Positions 58,985 to 64,000 of a DNA stretch of 64,000 bases are shown in pieces; the stretch's first letter is position 1, and each line of letters begins with the position of its first letter. Both the position numbers and the translations under genes were made by a program. Below the pieces are notes generated by a model. The model was not told where the DNA came from and made no database searches. It saw nothing but the letters and a program-made list of their open reading frames with translations. The stretch spans positions 753,723 to 817,722 of the forward strand of contig FN649759.1 in assembly GCA_000310025.1 (NCBI GenBank), read 5' to 3'. The DNA is from Ectocarpus siliculosus (taxonomy: Eukaryota > Sar > Phaeophyceae > Ectocarpales > Ectocarpaceae).

Positions 58985-60721
58985 TTCACCAAGTCCATGA
59001 TGAAGCGTTCAGAGCCCGGGAAGTATTAGTTCAAGAATACCTCGAAGGAATCCCCGTCAGCAGCACCGATGACGACACGAACCACGTCGCCGCCGCCGGT
59101 CTTGCTACTTTCTGCCCATGACTGCCGTTTGCGCATGCCCGGCACGTCCAGAACACTGGAAAAAACAGAAGGCTTGCAGTCGATGATTCGCCACCCGTGC
59201 TCGTCCACATCTTTTCCCGTAGCTGGCCATCTGCTCTGATCAAATCGAGCGGTGAGAGCTGAGTCTGGGCAAGCCTGCAGCGTTGATCGGAGGGTTGTCA
59301 TTCGAGTCCCATGAACGCTAAGCTCTATCACGGCGTCTTGTTCACCAGCAGCCACCACAGGGCCGTAGACCGCTGCCAAAGCGCTACCGGCTACTTTGAG
59401 GCTGTGAGTGGCCGTAGTGAGCTCAGCCTGGGCTTGCTGCAGCGCCACTCTCTCTTCCATGAGCGCACCGGCAATATCATCACCAAACTTTCTCTGGTCG
59501 TACCCATCCTCCCGAGAGGTCGAGGAAAGAGGGCACGGATACGTCTTTTTTGCCGCCGCAGTGTCATTCTCGACCGTCCTCGCGCGCTTGGCGGGCGAAA
59601 TTGTCACTCCCTGCGGACATACCCGAAAGACTTCGATCTCAGCGACAGCCTTTCCGTTGAGGAACACAAAAGGGCTATCGTCCGGGATGTCGTAAGCACG
59701 CCGTGTTGGACCACTGAGTCCTGCTGTGAAAGTGATCGCCTCGCCCAACACCGCTCCCAAGTCGAAAAACCCGAACGTTGGCAAAGTATCCGAACCGCGA
59801 ACTATGGCGTAATTCGAGAATTCGTCCTTGATGCCCCACTTCTGCGGTTGAAAGATGTCGGCAGTGCTCGTCTCGTTGCCGTCTTTCAGCATAAACACGA
59901 AAGATCCCCTCGAACGTAAATGTTCCGATCTGAGCACAGTGGCCGTCCAGGGAATGTTAGAAAAGCCCCCCGCGATGCTAGCACTGCTGCCATTGCCCAA
60001 CCTGGAACAGCGTGATAGTCGAGGGGCTGTCCTCTCCACAGCGACCATGGAAATCGGCGGCCCTCCAGCCGTCACGAGATGCTCTGTACACAAGCTCCAG
60101 CTTGTCCGGCCTATCAGGGCACCAACGGTGAAGCGTGGCACTCAGTGGACCGAGCCCATGAAGCTCTAGTATGGTGCTCCCTCCCACTACGTCGATGCCC
60201 CACTCAGACAAGGGGTCCGACAGACCCAGTGCGCGAGATAGGTAGGCCAGGTATGGCTCATCCCCGGCCAGGACAGCATCACCGGCACGCGGACTATCTG
60301 CAGATGTTCCCGCTGAGGTGTTGAGGAGCATGTGCATCAGGCGCTTGACGCACACGGGCGATTCATCCAGCACGATGCGGCTATCGGTGTCCCGTGGAAC
60401 TCGCTCATCCCACACGCTGTCGAAGAGGTCAGCCAAATTCCAAGCCGCGGATGATCTCTTCGTTGATGCAAGGACGGACCGGCGAATATTAAGGTGAGAA
60501 CCACGAATGTTCAACTGAACCAAGCTTTCGTTTGAGCTTGCAGGTTTTGCGATGCCGATGCCCATCTTGTGTTGTTTCAGGATGTCGCATCCCCTATCGA
60601 CTTCGTCCCACTTCTCGTCCATCTCCTTGCGCCTCTGGGAAAGTTTGGCCTCTACCCCCTTCGCGTAGGAGCTCACTGTGGTAGAAAATGTCGCTTTCTC
60701 GTTCATCTGGTTACGAATCAT
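58985..60721 (-). pseudogene. KTD-TLDc-KTD family gene, copy F, two breaks
   Basis: From MIRNQMNEKATFSTTV at 60721: coiled coil (SQRRKEMDEKWDEVDRG), first KTD (LVQLNIRGSHLNIRRSVL; RIVLDESPVCVKRLM), TLDc (ELVYRASRDGWRAADFHGRC; SIAGGFSNIPW; GSFVFMLKD), a helical linker, second KTD (VIELSVHGTRMTTLRSTL; DCKPSVFSSVLDVPGM). One shift lies in the TLDc near 60000 (FQV to GNGSSASIAGG). An in-frame stop (59026) replaces the Met of the conserved NMYFPG tail, after which YFPGSERFIMD continues in frame. If only the stop were real the protein would lose about 25 residues. It groups by eye with copy B. Confidence 0.75.
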
Positions 60722-61720
60722 GATCTCCCCGTGCCCGGAGCTCTCCGCCGTCGGCCTGTAGAACTGTAGGTCTCTCCTTTGGATAGTGGCGAATCTAATA
60801 GCGAATATCCCGAGAGGGACGCAATGGTTTGAAACGATGAGACCCCGAGAGAGTGCATTGGTGCACTCGACAGTACCCGGTACGGAAGACGCCGATCAAA
60901 AAAAGAAGAAGACGAAATGTTAACGATGGGACCCCCAAAGGTTCGACCGAATACTCCGGTTGACACAACTACGCTTGACGCTGTTATCTCTCGGGCGAGA
61001 AATGTCGCGCCAATTAACTAGACCAAGATCTCCCGAATTTGGCGGTGCCCGACGATGAAGGTATATATCAATCTACACATCTTGCAAACCGCACACTTCT
61101 CCGCAAGGAAGGGTGTTGTATAGCTCCTAAGAGGTCCACGAAGGATGTCGAACCACACAGCAGTGCGACCTACCGCGGATAGTGGAGAATGCTTAATCCT
61201 ATTGTAATCACGACACAAATATATTTTTCATGGCAAGCATTTGAAAGTAAACCGTGGCTATCCCAAACTCTAACCCCAACGTACAACATCAGTCAAAAGG
61301 TCGACTGTGGCTCTAGTGCGTGTGGATGGTATGTGACGTGATCGTGTCTGTCAGTAATAATTTTGGGGGAATAGTCTGTGCGTGAGGCGGCCTAGACTAT
61401 ATCTCTTGTTGAACAGCTTGTGGGCAGGCGTGGCTGACGGGGTAGAACAGAGGATAGATCCCAAACACCAAACGAGAATACCGCCAGTTGGTGGTCCTTG
61501 TTGGTCTACTCATGCCACACAGAGAAAGAGGGGAGTGTGCAGGACATGGAAGCAACGCAGTCCGCGCGCTGCTGCTCTTGCTGTTCCTCTACGATAGTTC
61601 GCGGCACACCAGCTGTAGCAACCAGGAGAGGAACTGCACAAGCGGCGGTGGAGCTGTGAGATCCACGCTTGTGATACGAAGTGCAAGTATCTCCTCCCTA
61701 CATACGGTGCAACAGTTCAA
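60722..61720. other. Upstream of copy F; no supported gene
   Basis: No coding frame or RNA gene is convincing. The text near 61425-61520 loosely suggests tRNA-like words but lacks a cloverleaf. Confidence 0.4.
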
Positions 61721-61721
61721 G

Positions 61722-62240
61722 GGTGTGTTCTGTAGGGTACCCACAGAAGGTACCGGCGGTATTTTTCCGGGTATTTACCCTACGGAACGTTACAGACGAG
61801 TTCTGTGGTACTTCCGCTACCCTACTGGATACTTCTGTGAGATCTGTGGCACTTCCAATACCCTACAGAAAACGATGAGTTCTGTGACGCTCCAATACCC
61901 TACAGAAAACCTCTGTACACATTTGTTAACCTACCCGCTACGTTCTGTGAGATCTGTACGACCTTCGCACAAACCCGATTTTTTCTGTTGAGTTCTGTGG
62001 CACTGGCGATACAATACCGGATATATTCTGTAAGTTCTGTGGCACTTCCGATACCCTACAGAAACGTTCTGTGAGGTTCTGTCACACTTCAAATACCCTA
62101 CCGGACGCTTCTGTGAGATCTGTGACACTTCCAATACCCTACCGGACGCTTCTGTGAGATCTGTGACACTTCCAATACCCTACCGGAAACTTCTGTTCGA
62201 TCTGTGACGCTGTCAATACCCTACCTACCGGGCAACGTCT
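61722..62240. repeat. Satellite array 1, ~40-bp units
   Basis: Units of about 38-42 bp follow the pattern TTCTGTGAGATCTGTGACAC then TTCCAATACCCTACAGAAAAC. A variant group with CTACGACC-like text, CACAAACCCGATTTTTTCTG and ATACAATACCGGATAT is embedded at about 61925-62030. The same order of variants recurs in array 2, implying a higher-order repeat of roughly 200 bp. Confidence 0.85.
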
Positions 62241-62425
62241 GTACGCTCTATGTTCTGAGTCAGGCCCACCAACCAAACTTGAAGCGCACCTTGTCAATTT
62301 ACAGAAAAAGAAAAAGTACAAATCACGTGGTTCTCGCACACAAGTCATCATGGTGAGCATGCACCACACACATCCACCACACACATACACATCATTGTGA
62401 ACAACCACGACGCATCTGTATCGCT

Positions 62426-62520
62426 GTGGAGGAGAGGGACATGAGCTCTAACTCTACCATCACCGCGGACCCTCCGAGCGGATCATCGATCGCTGCGGGA
62501 GGAGTCAAAACGCGGGCAGA

Positions 62521-62560
<40 letters not shown>

Positions 62561-63400
62561 CCACCACCACCAGAACGCGAGGGAGCGGTAGAGATAGTTG
62601 GCGCGGGAGGCAGTGATGCAGGCGTGCCCGTAATCGCACCCGCAGCCGTCTACAACAAGAACGGGGAGCCGCATGCCGTGGACGCGGCTGTGGTGAAGGT
62701 TGTGAGGAAAGGGTCCCGCGAGAAGTCGTACATGCATTCGCTACGAGTGTACATTGAGGCGTCGAGCAGCGACAAGCACCAGTTTTTCTGCATGACCGAC
62801 TCCTTGTGCCGCCGCAAGAACAACAAGATGATCCCCTGCAAAGGCGGCGACCGCAGCAACGTCAACTCGCACCTCAAGAATGGGCACGGAGTGCAGGGGG
62901 TGGGTGGCGTCGTGAAGGACGGGAAGAGAAAGGCAGCGAAGCAGAGCATCACGGCAAACTTCGCGGCAAGCAAGAACTCGGGTGTTGGGACGGACAGGTG
63001 TGTGCGTCAGGTTTCTCTGCTTGTTGTGTGTGTACATGTAGGCATGTGTGACTGCTGTACTGCAGTAATACTCCGTGAGGAAACCTTACCTGCGCGAACC
63101 ACGTAACCAACTGACTGATGTTGGTATCTCACGCTTGTCCCGTTCTCCCCTTTGCAATGCTGTGCCGATACGGTACATTGTATTGTATTTCTGTTTCTAT
63201 TTCGTTCCCTTTGGCAGAGTCCGTCAGCTCCTGGCTGTGAAGATGGTTGTGGAAAAGTTTTTGCACTTCAGCTTTTTCTCATCTGGCACAACTTGGCGGG
63301 ATCTCACGGGGTTGCTCATTGCCCAAGACACACCTTTTCCGGCGCTCTCTTCTGGGCGCGTCAAGCACATCCTTGAGGAGTTACCAGGGCGAACAACCGG
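62426..63400 (+). CDS. hAT-family transposase, N-terminal exons
   Basis: Exon 1 (62426-62997) begins MEERDMSSNSTITADPP (a second ATG lies at 62441), has a poly-Ala/Pro run from a CAG-type tract, and then a BED-type zinc finger: FFCMTDSLCRRKN, CKGGDRSNVNSHLKNGHG. A GT-AG intron (62998-63217) joins GTD-R-VRQLLAVKMVVEKF in phase. Exon 2 gives FLHFSFFSSGTTWRDLTGLL and FPALSSGRVKHILEEL, typical of the region after the BED finger in hAT transposases. The frame then runs into satellite array 2. The catalytic RNase H core and dimerisation region are not visible, so the gene continues outside the window or is truncated. Confidence 0.6.
62517..62573. repeat. CAG/CAC trinucleotide run in the hAT exon
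   Basis: About 14 GCA/CAG triplets followed by CACCACCACC, encoding poly-Ala then Thr-Pro in the transposase frame. Confidence 0.9.
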
Positions 63401-63469
63401 ATGCAGAGAGACCGGGGGGGGGTGGTATATACCTGGGGTATTCTCTCATTTGAGCAACATGCTTAAATA

Positions 63470-64000
63470 CCCCCTATTTTCTGTTCTGTGACACTTGCAA
63501 TACCCTACAGAACGTTACAGACGAGTGATGTCACACTTGCAATACCCTACAGAAAGCGTCTGTGAGTTCTGTCACACTTGAAAACCCTACGGACACTTCT
63601 GTGACGTCTGTGATGCTACAATACCCTACAGAAAATGTGACTTCGGCGACGCTCCAATACCCTACAGAAAACTTCTGTGAGCATTTGATAACCTACCCGC
63701 GAGGTTCTGTGAGTTCTGTACGACCTTGGCACAAACCCGATTTTTTCTGTGGAGTTCTGTGGCACTTGCGTTACAATACCGGATATTTCTGTGAGATCTG
63801 TTGCACTTTCAATACCCTACAGAAAACTTCTGCGAGTTCTGTGACACGACAGTACAATACAGAAAACGTCTGTAGAGATTTGTGAACCTACCCGAAATGT
63901 TCTGTGGGTTCTGTACGACCTTCTCACAAACCCGATTGTATCTGTGGAGTTCTGTGACACTTCCAATACCTACCCGATAGTTCTGTGAGTTCTGTGACAA
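63470..64000. repeat. Satellite array 2, ~40-bp units, continues past the window
   Basis: Same units as array 1. The variant group with ACCTACCCG, ACGACCTT and CACAAACCCGATT appears twice, about 200 bp apart (63691 and 63891). Array 2 begins about 70 bp after the last recognisable hAT codons. Confidence 0.85.

Noticed and set aside
61722-64000. Regular ~40-bp units considered as a CRISPR array
   Set aside because: The units vary throughout, there is no constant repeat with unique spacers, and the window is eukaryotic. It is a satellite.

Overview
This is an assembled eukaryotic scaffold window: it has two N gaps (19833-19904 and 42259-42358), multi-exon genes with GT-AG introns, microsatellites and no operons. 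Mid-range GC, CAG/CTG-rich tracts, short TTAGGG-type interstitial repeats, an FNIP-like repeat protein, pogo/Tigger and hAT transposases and a large exonuclease gene resembling DUF6729 proteins suggest a stramenopile alga, perhaps a brown alga. This is inference; no ribosomal or organellar marker is present to settle it.

Layout. 1-600: end of an FNIP-like repeat gene. 1284-3350: a C-rich, strand-asymmetric CCAACC/CCGACC array. 3519-5440: small tandem duplications and a GC-rich repeat of about 240 bp. 5590-10150: a CATG-centred palindromic array, a broken KTD-TLDc-KTD gene (copy A) and its flank carrying a MITE. 10150-18160: sparse DNA with a non-autonomous pogo-like element (15183-16537). 18259-19164: KTD-TLDc copy B. 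19620-21550: a fold-back element with 142-bp arms. 22000-32335: a tandem duplication of about 5.2 kb, each unit carrying one KTD-TLDc-KTD gene (C broken, D whole) plus an unidentified conserved block. 32340-36010: degenerate coding-like DNA. 36308-40992 and 46558-53322: two copies of a large gene with AT-hook, zinc-binding, RNase H-like and 3'-5' exonuclease parts; the left copy is truncated by an LTR-like insertion. 42955-45700: a Tigger-like transposase and terminal-repeat-like sequence. 53725-57900: KTD-TLDc copy E and its flank with a second MITE. 58985-60721: copy F. 61720-64000: satellite arrays around a hAT transposase gene.

Two things dominate. The first is a local family of six proteins that I read as two K-channel-tetramerisation (BTB/T1)-like domains bracketing a TLDc domain. 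Only copy D (572 codons, one exon) is clearly whole over its full length. The second is a dense layer of palindrome-rich small elements: MITEs, fold-backs, CATG-centred arrays, and hairpin inserts that share a core but differ in their arms. No CRISPR array, rRNA or convincing tRNA gene was seen. All homology calls come from reading the sequence; no database was searched.
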